In this document: piece after piece, positions 6,451-13,791 of the stretch
Position numbering within the stretch: the first letter of the stretch is position 1
Layout: each line of letters begins with the position of its first letter
From: an uncultured Clostridia bacterium
GTDB taxonomy: Bacteria; Bacillota; Clostridia; Lachnospirales; CAG-274
Assembly (NCBI GenBank): GCA_947589405.1
Contig: CANQBT010000038.1
Coordinates: forward strand, 1-16,178
Length of the DNA: 16,178 bases
Direction of reading: 5' to 3'
Translations under genes and position numbers: made by a program
The notes under the pieces: generated by a model
Databases searched by the model: none
What the model saw: the letters and a program-made list of their open reading frames with translations, nothing else
What the model was told of the DNA's origin: nothing

Positions 6451-6612
6451 CAGAAAAATCTCCTTCCAAAAAATAAACCTTGTCACAGAGCTAAGTGGAA
6501 TAAGCCGTGACAATCGACTTGCTATGCCTGCCAAAATGTCCGAAAAAGCAGACAAGCTATTTATATATTAAACCTGCAAGCGGGGCTAATGCCGCAGATC
6601 CATATTCCAAAC
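6451..6612 (-). promoter_or_regulatory. Structured 5' leader of rplM (L13-leader type)
   Basis: On the minus strand the stretch between the promoter and rplM folds well. CTGCGG...CCCCGCTTGCAG forms one stem near the 5' end, and TTGTCAC (around 6514) pairs with GTGACAA (around 6482) just ahead of the ribosome site. Firmicutes often carry an autoregulatory L13 leader here. Assignment to that RNA family is by position and folding only. Confidence 0.55.
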
Positions 6613-6618
6613 AGCAAT

Positions 6619-6647
6619 ATTTTACAACATATATATGGCGTTGTCAA
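6619..6647 (-). promoter_or_regulatory. Sigma-A promoter of rplM-rpsI
   Basis: On the minus strand a perfect TTGACA (6647-6642), a 17-base spacer and TAAAAT (6624-6619). Confidence 0.8.
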
Positions 6648-6711
6648 GGAAAATTTTGCACAATCATATATTTTATGCTAAAAAACCATAAATACATAGT
6701 AAATCATCATA

Positions 6712-6740
6712 TTGCTTTTTATTCCTCCGCATTATATAAT
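6712..6740 (+). promoter_or_regulatory. Sigma-A promoter of the DUF975-like gene
   Basis: TTGCTT (6712-6717), a 17-base spacer and a perfect TATAAT (6735-6740), about 45 bases upstream of the ATG at 6792. Divergent from the rplM promoter. Confidence 0.6.
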
Positions 6741-6791
6741 ATAATAAGAAAATATAATTTCAGAATAATGTTTTATAAAGGAGGACCTTAT

Positions 6792-7658
6792 ATGGACATA
6801 AGAGAACTAAGGGAACAGACGAAAGCCCTTTTCAAAGAGTCGGGAGCACACCCCTATCTTGCCGTACTGGGACTGTATATTCTCATATATGCCGTAAACT
6901 TTGTACTCAACGGTATATCTGTACTTTTTAACATAAATGCGTCAAAGTCTGCCCTTTCGTTAATACTTTTGATAATAATATATATGTTGTCAGTTTTCTT
7001 TTCAATGTGGGCGGAACTTAGCTTAAGCTGGTACTATCTGAGAATTACCAGAAAAGAAAAGCCCGGCGATTCATTTAATATGGCGTTCCATGCCCTTCCT
7101 GGATTTATAAGCTATGCTCTTATATATTCCGTTGCCATAGGCGTCATATTTATTTTTATACCCTTTGCCGTCATAATGCTTCTTAATGCTATGGGCGCCA
7201 ATCTGGCTTTAATAGCCATATTGGTCGGCATCATTATAATAGGGGTGATATATGCAGGTCTTTTGCTTGCATTCAATACCTTCTGCTATTACGACAGAGG
7301 GAAAAAGACAATAATGCAAACGCTTAAAATGAACTTTGAGGTCACTAAGGGACATAAAACCCAAATACTTAAGGTAATGCTTGTATATTTTCTTCCCTTT
7401 TTCGTAGTATATGCTATGGCAATATGCTGCTTTGTCGGTCTGGCATATGCTATAAATATTCAATATGACGGCTATATGTTTCTTCTGGGTGTTGCCTGTA
7501 TAATGATGTTTGCATTTGTATTGGCGGCAATATACTTTGTATGGGCGCTGCCGAACTTATCAACAAATCTCTGCATTATGTACAACAGCATTGTAGGATA
7601 TAAGTCCGAAACCGAGCTTGGGGATAAAGAAATGCTCCCTGAGATCACAGAGGAGTAA
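6792..7658 (+). CDS. DUF975-like integral membrane protein
   Basis: A 288-residue protein with about six hydrophobic spans. It opens with a short polar helix, MDIRELREQTKALFKE, then a first span. The pattern of an N-terminal amphipathic helix, six spans and a central WYYLRITRKEKP segment resembles DUF975 (YesL/DUF624-like) membrane proteins of Firmicutes, whose job is not established. The ATG at 6792 follows AAAGGAGGACC, a strong ribosome site, although the frame is open for 95 codons further upstream. It stands alone between divergent rplM and the pectate lyase gene, with its own promoter. No partner gene gives a clue to the function. Confidence 0.65.
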   Translation: MDIRELREQTKALFKESGAHPYLAVLGLYILIYAVNFVLNGISVLFNINASKSALSLILLIIIYMLSVFFSMWAELSLSWYYLRITRKEKPGDSFNMAFHALPGFISYALIYSVAIGVIFIFIPFAVIMLLNAMGANLALIAILVGIIIIGVIYAGLLLAFNTFCYYDRGKKTIMQTLKMNFEVTKGHKTQILKVMLVYFLPFFVVYAMAICCFVGLAYAINIQYDGYMFLLGVACIMMFAFVLAAIYFVWALPNLSTNLCIMYNSIVGYKSETELGDKEMLPEITEE

Positions 7659-7683
7659 AATTTTATATTCATTAATATATTTC

Positions 7684-7712
7684 TTGAAATACAAATATAC
7701 CTATGCTATAAT
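7684..7712 (+). promoter_or_regulatory. Sigma-A promoter of the pectate lyase gene
   Basis: TTGAAA (7684-7689), a 17-base spacer and a perfect TATAAT (7707-7712), about 50 bases before the ATG. Confidence 0.75.
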
Positions 7713-7763
7713 TTTTTTTGATATGAAAATATAATATTTATCGGAAATCTCGAGGTGAAAAAA

Positions 7764-10163
7764 ATGAAAGCTAAAAAATCAATTGTCGCCCTTTGCTTAT
7801 CGGCTGTACTGACGCTTTCAGCCATAAGCTTTTCAAGCTTTTCCGCTATAGCGGCAGGAAGCGTACTTCTACAGGGCGCAGGCTATGAAACGATATACGT
7901 TGAGTGGAACGGCGCAAGCGGCACAGATTACAACGTATACTGTAAGGAAAGCGCTCAGGAGGACAGCGCCTACAAAAAGGTAGACTCTGAGCTTGTAAGA
8001 AATGTAAAGGGCAATGCCTACAGAGTTGACGTACTCGGCTTAAAAGGCGGTACAAGCTATGACGTAAAGGTGGTTCCCGTATCAGGAGGTACGGAAGGCG
8101 CTCCCATCACTACATACACAGCGACTCCCGAAGCATATGACCGTTCCGGCTTTGCCTTTGCAAAGAACAGCGCTCCCGGCGCATACAACGCCGACGGTAC
8201 GGTAGCCGACGGTACTCTTATAATATACGCTACAGAGCAGAATAAGAAAAATGTATACAACAACAAAAGCCTTACATCTCTTTTAGGCGGTCTTAACAGT
8301 CTTAACAAGGGCAAGCCTATAATAATAAGAGTTATAGGCAAAATAACTCCTGTAGGCTCATCTACAAGTCCCGGTATGTGGAAGAACACCTGCGGCGTCA
8401 CAATAGAAGGCGTAGGTCCCGAATCAGGCTTTTCAGGCTGGGGCATAGGCTCAGGTGACAACAAGGACACAGAATTCAGGAACATGAACTTTGTAGATTA
8501 TACAGAGGACGCTATAGGCTTTGAAAATGCAGAAGATCTATGGGTACACAACAATACCTTCTATTCAGGCTGGTATCCGAAGGACAGCACATCAGAAAGA
8601 GATAAGCTTCACGGCGACGGCTCCTGCGACCTGAGAGAATGTAACAACGTAACGGTTTCCTACAACCATTTCAGCAATACCGACAAGACATCTCTCATAG
8701 GCTCCAGCTCTACATCAAGAGAAAGCACGGGAAATATAACATTCCACCACAATTTCTTTGAGGGCACAAGCCAGAGAACGCCAAGAGTAAGATGGCACAA
8801 CATACATGTTTACAACAACTATTACTACGGCACTACCGCCTATGGCATAGGCGCTACATGTAATTGTAGTATATTTGCGGAGAACAACTACTTTGAGGAC
8901 GCTTCTTCACCATTTTTGACTTCATCACAGGGAGGCTTTGCTTCCAAGTTCTCAGATAATGAAGGCGGCGTTATAAAGGCCTACAACAACATAATGGTGA
9001 ATACAAGAGAAAGCTTGGAGGGTGTGGACTATTTCAACGCTCCTTCAAGAGAATACAGAATGACAGGCGCCGATTTTACCGCTAAAAAAGGCGGCTGGAC
9101 ATACAACAACTTTGATGCAAACGGATACATAGGAAGCAAAAGCTACATACTCCACTCTCCACAGGAGGCTAAAACCATAGCTCTTACAAAGAGCGGAGCT
9201 CAGACCGAAACGGCTATACCTACAGAGGGAATAGCTCCTCCTAAGGTTACGGGAAACGTAACGGCTGTTTACTACTACGATCCTGAAACATCAGGCTCTA
9301 CAGGCAAGGAATTTGGCGGTCTTGACGGTACAGGCAGCTTTTTCAAAATAGCAAGCGCCGCAAGCTGTAAGGCAAACAATGCTTCAGGCTACAGAGGTAC
9401 GGAAAAATACGACTATTCCGGAAGCTTCTCCACAGGCTCCGAAATAAGCTTTACCACATCATCTGCCGCTAAGTTCACAGTTATAGCGTCTACTTCCGGC
9501 AATACTCCTCAGAGAGTAGAGGTAAAGTGTCCCGAAAATACTTCAAATGTATATCACGGCATATTCCAGACAGGAAACAAGGGAAATGACGTTATCACTA
9601 CAATAGACCTTTTAGATGCAGGTACATATACATTCAAGCCTTCTACAAATGTAGATATATACTATGTAGAGGTTGCAGAGTACGATGGCGAGATACCCGA
9701 AACCACCACATCCGCCACAACTCAAAGCACTACAGTTGTTACTACCGAGACATCTACTCAGACTACGACTGTTGAGACCTCTACTCAGGCTACGACTATT
9801 GAGACCTCTACTCAGGCTACGACCGTTGAAACCTCTACTCAGGCTACGACCGTTGAAACCTCTACTCAAGCTACGACCGTTGAAACCTCTACTCAGGCTA
9901 CTACAGAAGAGCCTGTAACTCCGCCTGAGCCTTTCACTCCTATATACGGCAATGCAAACGGCAATGGCAGTATTGAGATAGAAGATGTTGTATCTCTTTT
10001 CAACAATGTGCTTACAGGTGCAAAGATGGGAATAGAGGATAAGCTTTCCGATTTTATGAAATATGTTGACGTTGACGGAAACGGCAGACTGGATTCCGCA
10101 GATGTTGCCCATGTTTTACAGAAGGTACTTGACAACAGCTACGAAATGCCTGTTGAAAGATAA
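7764..10163 (+). CDS. Secreted PL1-family pectate lyase with dockerin
   Basis: A 799-residue secreted enzyme that cleaves pectate by beta-elimination. Order: signal peptide 1-31 (cleavage near AIA-AG); fibronectin-III-like domain about 33-122; right-handed beta-helix catalytic domain about 125-460, with HGDGSCDLRECNNVTVSYN (Asp285 and Asp289, likely calcium ligands) and RTPRVRWHN (Arg341, likely catalytic base); a beta-sandwich, carbohydrate-binding-like domain about 520-640; a Thr-rich linker 645-720 with six 9-residue repeats; and a dockerin 727-799. The dockerin has two calcium-loop repeats. The second (DVDGNGRLDSAD) is canonical and the first (NANGNGSIEIED) has Asn at positions 1, 3 and 5. 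It should anchor the enzyme to a cohesin on a cellulosome-like scaffold; no cohesin gene is in the window. A GTG at 7755 is in frame, but GAGGTG serves as ribosome site for the ATG at 7764. Confidence 0.93.
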   Translation: MKAKKSIVALCLSAVLTLSAISFSSFSAIAAGSVLLQGAGYETIYVEWNGASGTDYNVYCKESAQEDSAYKKVDSELVRNVKGNAYRVDVLGLKGGTSYDVKVVPVSGGTEGAPITTYTATPEAYDRSGFAFAKNSAPGAYNADGTVADGTLIIYATEQNKKNVYNNKSLTSLLGGLNSLNKGKPIIIRVIGKITPVGSSTSPGMWKNTCGVTIEGVGPESGFSGWGIGSGDNKDTEFRNMNFVDYTEDAIGFENAEDLWVHNNTFYSGWYPKDSTSERDKLHGDGSCDLRECNNVTVSYNHFSNTDKTSLIGSSSTSRESTGNITFHHNFFEGTSQRTPRVRWHNIHVYNNYYYGTTAYGIGATCNCSIFAENNYFEDASSPFLTSSQGGFASKFSDNEGGVIKAYNNIMVNTRESLEGVDYFNAPSREYRMTGADFTAKKGGWTYNNFDANGYIGSKSYILHSPQEAKTIALTKSGAQTETAIPTEGIAPPKVTGNVTAVYYYDPETSGSTGKEFGGLDGTGSFFKIASAASCKANNASGYRGTEKYDYSGSFSTGSEISFTTSSAAKFTVIASTSGNTPQRVEVKCPENTSNVYHGIFQTGNKGNDVITTIDLLDAGTYTFKPSTNVDIYYVEVAEYDGEIPETTTSATTQSTTVVTTETSTQTTTVETSTQATTIETSTQATTVETSTQATTVETSTQATTVETSTQATTEEPVTPPEPFTPIYGNANGNGSIEIEDVVSLFNNVLTGAKMGIEDKLSDFMKYVDVDGNGRLDSADVAHVLQKVLDNSYEMPVER
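9747..9908 (+). repeat. 27-bp tandem repeat in the pectate lyase linker
   Basis: Six head-to-tail copies of a 27-base unit coding for E-T-S-T-Q-A-T-T-V. Copies 3-5 differ by one or two bases, so recent slippage expansion is likely; the outer copies are more diverged. The encoded Thr-rich stretch is a flexible linker and a likely O-glycosylation target. Confidence 0.95.
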
Positions 10164-10180
10164 ACCGATCAAATAAAAAC

Positions 10181-10229
10181 AAAAAAGGACCGCATCACTT
10201 CAATATGAGGTGATGTCGGTCCTTTTTTT
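10181..10229 (+). terminator. Bidirectional terminator (pectate lyase / tRNA-Thr)
   Basis: GGACCG-CATCAC (10187-10198) pairs with GTGATG-CGGTCC (ending 10222) with one bulged T. Seven T follow on the plus strand, and six T follow on the minus strand (A at 10181-10186). It closes the lyase transcript and the opposing tRNA transcript. Confidence 0.95.
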
Positions 10230-10230
10230 A

Positions 10231-10303
10231 AGCTACCGATCCGACTTGAACGGACGACCTGATCATTACGAGTGAACTGCTCTACCTGCTGAGCTACGGT
10301 AGC
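10231..10303 (-). tRNA. tRNA-Thr (anticodon CGU)
   Basis: On the minus strand the 73-base cloverleaf reads: acceptor GCTACCG/CGGTAGC, D-arm GCTC-AGCAGGTA-GAGC, anticodon loop CTCGTAA (anticodon CGT, reading ACG), T-arm GTCCG-TTCAAGT-CGGAT, discriminator T. CCA is not encoded. The anticodon stem GTTCA/TGATC has a T-T mismatch at pair 28-42. The gene stands alone between converging terminator and promoter signals. Confidence 0.92.
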
Positions 10304-10317
10304 ATTGAACAAATTTA

Positions 10318-10345
10318 ATTATAAAACATTTTTGACAAAAAGTAA
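10318..10345 (-). promoter_or_regulatory. Possible tRNA-Thr promoter
   Basis: A perfect TATAAT on the minus strand (10323-10318) lies about 15 bases upstream of the tRNA 5' end. A weak TTTACT sits 17 bases further up. Confidence 0.45.
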
Positions 10346-10374
10346 ATAACAAATTTAAAGTTTTATATGATGTA

Positions 10375-10402
10375 ACAAATATGAAAAGCCTGTCATATGT
10401 TA
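10375..10402 (+). promoter_or_regulatory. Sigma-K-like promoter of the collagen-like gene
   Basis: CATATGTTA (10394-10402) fits the sigma-K -10 pattern CATA-NNN-TA exactly, and an AAC (about 10374-10376) lies 17 bases upstream, where sigma-K uses a short AC -35 element. The predicted start leaves a leader of about 40 bases. A TTGACA at 10332 has no good -10 partner. Confidence 0.45.
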
Positions 10403-10450
10403 TTATTGGAAGTGTACAGCTTCTATAATTTTCAGGAAGAAGGGATTTTT

Positions 10451-11476
10451 ATGGCTGGCTGCGACTGCGGCAGTAATAAAAACAACAGGATCTATACAGA
10501 CGGAAAAGTTATAAGAAGGTGCTGCTGTCCACAGGGAAATATAGGTCCCACAGGTCCACAAGGCCCGCAGGGTCCAAGAGGTGCTGCCGGTCCAATTGGT
10601 CCTACAGGCCCACAAGGTCCCATAGGTCCGACTGGTCCGACCGGTCCGGGTCCAGAGGGTCCAACAGGTCCAACGGGTCCTCAGGGTCCAACAGGTCCGG
10701 AAGGTCCCACAGGTCCGGAAGGTCCGACAGGTCCCACAGGTCCACAGGGTCCCATAGGTCCGCAGGGTCCAACGGGTCCGGAAGGTCCGACAGGTCCAAC
10801 GGGTCCGACAGGTCCTACGGGTCCAGAGGGTCCACAGGGTCCTACAGGTCCGACCGGTCCTACAGGTCCCGCAGGTCCGCAGGGTCCTACAGGTCCAACG
10901 GGTCCAACGGGTCCGCAGGGTCCAACAGGTCCGGAAGGTCCGACAGGTCCTACGGGTCCAGAGGGTCCACAGGGTCCTACAGGTCCCACAGGTCCTACAG
11001 GTCCCACAGGTCCTACAGGTCCCACAGGTCCTACAGGTCCCACAGGTCCTACAGGTCCTCGAGGTCCTCGAGGTCCCGAAGGTTCTGCTGTATCAGATAT
11101 TGCAGAATTCTATACGGCGGCGCCTTCAGGCAGATCTGCTATGCCCGGTACGGATATGGAGCTTTCGGAAACGGCGTCCCTTATGGGTACAGCAATTGAA
11201 AAAGACGCCGACAAGGGCTTTATATTAAACAAGACGGGCTACTATCAGGTCATATTCCGTATAAATACTACTGAAGCAGGACAGATCGCTCTTGCCCTTA
11301 ACGGCAATATCCTTGATCATACCATTGCGGAAAAGACAGCGGAAACATCTCAGCTTACAAGCATGGCAATTATCAATGTAACTCAGGCAGGTTCTGTTCT
11401 TACGGTACGGAAAATGGGGGATATTGACACGCCGAGCGCCGTTTCGGCAAATATTGTGATAATAAAGCTTGCATAG
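10451..11476 (+). CDS. BclA-like collagen-repeat spore surface protein
   Basis: A 341-residue protein. The N-terminal 28 residues are Cys-rich (Cys4, 6, 24, 25, 26). Residues 29-211 are an almost unbroken Gly-X-Y collagen tract of about 60 triplets, mostly GPT, GPQ and GPE, with a single two-residue break (GP before GPE). Residues 212-341 form a globular C-terminal domain, probably a jelly-roll trimerisation cap as in BclA (GYYQVIFRINTTEAGQIALALNG). Such proteins form the hair-like nap of exosporia in Bacillus and Clostridioides and carry O-glycans on GPT threonines. The ATG at 10451 has GAAGAAGGG upstream; an in-frame start at 10397 lacks a ribosome site. The promoter looks like sigma-K, and a glycosyltransferase gene follows. 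Spore localisation is inferred. Confidence 0.85.
   Translation: MAGCDCGSNKNNRIYTDGKVIRRCCCPQGNIGPTGPQGPQGPRGAAGPIGPTGPQGPIGPTGPTGPGPEGPTGPTGPQGPTGPEGPTGPEGPTGPTGPQGPIGPQGPTGPEGPTGPTGPTGPTGPEGPQGPTGPTGPTGPAGPQGPTGPTGPTGPQGPTGPEGPTGPTGPEGPQGPTGPTGPTGPTGPTGPTGPTGPTGPTGPRGPRGPEGSAVSDIAEFYTAAPSGRSAMPGTDMELSETASLMGTAIEKDADKGFILNKTGYYQVIFRINTTEAGQIALALNGNILDHTIAEKTAETSQLTSMAIINVTQAGSVLTVRKMGDIDTPSAVSANIVIIKLA
10535..11083 (+). repeat. Collagen-coding tandem repeat (9-base GGTCCN-type unit)
   Basis: About 60 codon triplets of Gly-X-Y, with GGTCC in nearly every unit. The regularity leaves long open frames on both strands; the minus-strand frame (11043-10681) reads Gly-Pro-Val repeats and is a shadow, not a gene. 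Such tracts change length by slippage, so allele size is likely to vary between strains. Confidence 0.95.
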
Positions 11477-11499
11477 ACTGTCGGAGCTTGGCAATGAGC

Positions 11500-11551
11500 T
11501 GTCAGTCACGTCAGAATATATTGCGACAATATGTTTTGAATGTGACTGACA
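11500..11551 (+). other. Long hairpin between the collagen-like and glycosyltransferase genes
   Basis: TGTCAGTCAC (11500-11509) pairs perfectly with GTGACTGACA (11542-11551), and inside it ATATTG (11518-11523) pairs with CAATAT (11527-11532). No T run follows, so it is not a classical terminator. A second stem, GCCCTTT/AAAGGGC (11555-11589), lies just downstream. It could attenuate or process a bicistronic transcript. Confidence 0.7.
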
Positions 11552-11648
11552 TTTGCCCTTTTGCCATTGTTCTTCTTAAATTAAAGGGCAGACAAAAGGA
11601 GAAAAAAATTTTATGGCGGTTGGCTATGGGCAGAAAGAGGTAGTTGTT

Positions 11649-12734
11649 ATGAAAAAATACAAGGTAGCTGTATATGCCATATGCAAAAACGAAGAAAAAT
11701 TTGTAGATAAATGGCTGGATTCTATGGGAGAAGCCGATGAGATATATGTTACCGACACAGGTTCCTCCGACAATACTGTGGATAAGCTCAGAGCAGGCGG
11801 GGCAAAGGTGCAGAGTATAGAGCTTCCTCAATGGCGCTTTGACACGGCAAGAAACATATCTCTTGACTATGTGGCAGAAGATGTGGATATATGTGTTTCA
11901 ACGGATCTGGATGAGCTTTTTGAAAAAGGATGGCGCACTCTTCTGGAAAGTGTATGGACAGAAAATACATCAAGAGTAAAATACACCTATACCTGGAGCT
12001 TTAATGCCGACGGCAGACCCGGTACCGTATTTTTAGGCGAAAAGATACACAGCCGCAAGGGTTTTCGCTGGATATACCCGGTCCACGAGGTTCTTATGTA
12101 CAGAGGTGAAAAACCCTATAACTGTATAACGGAACCGAAAATACATCTTAACCACTATCCCGATACCTCCAAGCCAAGAGGTCAGTATCTCGATCTGCTT
12201 AAGCTGGCGGTAAGGGAAAACCCGGACAATGACAGAAATGTTCATTATCTTGGAAGAGAGCTTATGTTTTACGGTATGTGGCACCAATGCATACAGATAC
12301 TCAAAATGCATCTTAAAATGCCTTCTGCTCTTTGGAAGGACGAAAGATCGGCTTCAATGAGATATATTGCAAGATCATACAAAGCCCTTAAGGATTATAA
12401 GGAAGCGGAGAAATGGCTTTACAGAGCGGTTGCGGAAGCGCCCTATACAAGAGAACCGTATATCGAAGCAGCGCTTCTGGAAACGGATATGAAAAAATGG
12501 CCTGTAGCATACGCTATGGTCAGCGAAGCTCTGAGCATAAAGGAAAAGAACCAGACTTATATAAACGAAAGCTTTTGCTGGGACCAAACCCCCTACGACA
12601 TTGCCGCTTTGGCAGCGTTTAATATGGGTATGTATGAAAAAGCATATGGATTTATAGAAAAGGCAATAAAACTGTCACCGGGAAATAAAAGACTCAAAAA
12701 CAATGAAAAAATCATTAAAGATCATATCACATAG
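11649..12734 (+). CDS. GT2 family glycosyltransferase with TPR-like C-terminus
   Basis: A 361-residue protein. The N-terminal GT-A domain starts VAVYAICKNE, has the nucleotide-binding DTGSSDNT (36-43) and the DLDE metal-binding motif (86-89); an acceptor region with WIYPVHEVLMY follows. The second half (about 180-361) is helical with TPR-like pairs (YKALKDYKEAEKWLYRAV, MGMYEKAYGFIEKAIKLSPGNKRL). This layout is that of SunS/SgtA-type protein O-glycosyltransferases. The ATG at 11649 has GAGGT seven bases upstream; an ATG at 11613 is also possible but its AAGGAG site is too far away. The collagen-like gene just ahead is the obvious substrate, as with sgtA and bclA3 in C. difficile. Substrate and sugar are inferred. 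Confidence 0.85.
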   Translation: MKKYKVAVYAICKNEEKFVDKWLDSMGEADEIYVTDTGSSDNTVDKLRAGGAKVQSIELPQWRFDTARNISLDYVAEDVDICVSTDLDELFEKGWRTLLESVWTENTSRVKYTYTWSFNADGRPGTVFLGEKIHSRKGFRWIYPVHEVLMYRGEKPYNCITEPKIHLNHYPDTSKPRGQYLDLLKLAVRENPDNDRNVHYLGRELMFYGMWHQCIQILKMHLKMPSALWKDERSASMRYIARSYKALKDYKEAEKWLYRAVAEAPYTREPYIEAALLETDMKKWPVAYAMVSEALSIKEKNQTYINESFCWDQTPYDIAALAAFNMGMYEKAYGFIEKAIKLSPGNKRLKNNEKIIKDHIT

Positions 12735-12735
12735 A

Positions 12736-12781
12736 TAAAAAGCTGGTCCGTATCCCACAAGATATGCATCAGCTTTTTTGT
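12736..12781 (+). terminator. Rho-independent terminator after the GT2 gene
   Basis: AAAAAGCTG (12737-12745) pairs with CAGCTTTTT (12770-12778) around a long loop, and the T run continues. It begins two bases after the stop codon. Confidence 0.8.
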
Positions 12782-12862
12782 TTCTTATTATGCCGACAGC
12801 ATAGTACAATTTCTGCGTATTCTGATAATATTGTATTGAAAATAATTATAGGAGGTAATTTT

Positions 12863-13642
12863 ATGAAAAAATTATTATCATTACTGTTAAGCGCAGTTAT
12901 TATTTCTGCTTCCGTAACCGCTGTAAGCGCAGCAGACAAAACAAGATACGTTTTTAACGGCAACGAAGCCAATATAAGCTCTGATGCCATATTCAAGGAC
13001 GGCAAAATATTTGTACCTGCCGCAGAGGTGTTCAAGCTTACAAAGGTAAAGGTCATTGAAAAGTCAAGCAACAACAGCATTACTATAGAAGCTCTTGGCA
13101 AGCCGGGTTATGTATCCTCATGGATAAACACAAAAAAGGTGATACTTAACGGACAAAGCGGAAGTATTTCAGCTGCGCCATTTAAGCAAAACGGCGTTAC
13201 ATACGTTCCTTCAGATTTCGTTGAAGAACAGATAGGTGTGAAAATAAGCTATGACAGCAGTAAAAAATCCATATATATCGATTCTGTCAAGGAGGGCAAA
13301 ATAACCTCCACAGCAAAAGCTGCCAATGCTCCCGCATCAACGGCAAAGACTTCAACAGGCGAAAAAATGGTGACAAAATCACAGCTTGAAGCGGCAGGCA
13401 AAGGTCCCGACTCTGTAAACTGGCGTTATCAAGAGGATTATCTTGCAAACAAGCCTATACCCGAGTCCGCTCTTATATATAAGCCAAAGACTGCACCAAA
13501 GCCAAAAACCTCTACCAATTCATCTAATCAAGCCATATTGGGCAAGGAGGGATTATTTGACAGCGCTATGAGCCCTCTTACCGATCTTTATGACTCAATA
13601 TTTGGCGCAGGCGCTGCCGATGAATATATATACGGCAAATAA
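12863..13642 (+). CDS. Secreted copper amine oxidase N-terminal (stalk) domain protein
   Basis: A 259-residue exported protein. The signal peptide is residues 1-23 (MKKLLSLLLSAVIISASV, cleavage near VSA-AD). Residues about 26-140 fit the copper amine oxidase N-terminal-like domain of Firmicutes: two motifs of the type DGKIFVPAAEVFKL and NGVTYVPSDFVEE, each followed by a beta strand. A Lys/Thr/Ala/Ser-rich region and a proline-rich stretch (KPKTAPKPKT) follow, then a short tail. The domain is common in clostridial cell-wall proteins and has no enzyme activity of its own. TAGGAGGTAATTTT gives a strong ribosome site for the ATG at 12863. It sits just upstream of sigK in its own transcription unit. 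Function unknown. Confidence 0.75.
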   Translation: MKKLLSLLLSAVIISASVTAVSAADKTRYVFNGNEANISSDAIFKDGKIFVPAAEVFKLTKVKVIEKSSNNSITIEALGKPGYVSSWINTKKVILNGQSGSISAAPFKQNGVTYVPSDFVEEQIGVKISYDSSKKSIYIDSVKEGKITSTAKAANAPASTAKTSTGEKMVTKSQLEAAGKGPDSVNWRYQEDYLANKPIPESALIYKPKTAPKPKTSTNSSNQAILGKEGLFDSAMSPLTDLYDSIFGAGAADEYIYGK

Positions 13643-13755
13643 TTAGCATAGCGCTCTATTATTATGATATAAAGACAGCTACAGATCGACCCGATGTTTA
13701 TACTGTAACTCCGACCGTAAAATGTCGTTGACCTTGCACTTAACAGATTTAAACG

Positions 13756-13763
13756 CATATAAT
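13756..13763 (+). promoter_or_regulatory. Possible sigma-E-like -10 box for sigK
   Basis: CATATAAT matches CATACA(A/C)T at seven of eight bases and would start transcription about 20 bases before the sigK ATG. sigK is read by sigma-E in Bacillus. The -35 region does not match well. Confidence 0.35.
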
Positions 13764-13791
13764 AAACCAACGACCAAACTCGGAGGTATTT

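Noticed and set aside
9612..10112. A 166-codon minus-strand frame with SLSRGFNGR-type repeats
   Set aside because: It is the shadow of the Thr-rich linker repeat and the dockerin of the pectate lyase gene.
10332..10360. TTGACA as a sigma-A promoter for the collagen-like gene
   Set aside because: The hexamer at the right distance is TTAAAG, a poor -10 box, and the sigma-K-like match is better and closer to the gene.
10681..11043. A minus-strand open frame reading Gly-Pro-Val collagen-like repeats
   Set aside because: It is the mirror of the GGTCC-rich collagen tract. It has no ribosome site, no N- or C-terminal domain, and the plus-strand gene has both.
10535..11083. CRISPR-like regular repeats
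   Set aside because: The period is 9 bases, there are no unique spacers of CRISPR size, and the frame codes for Gly-X-Y.
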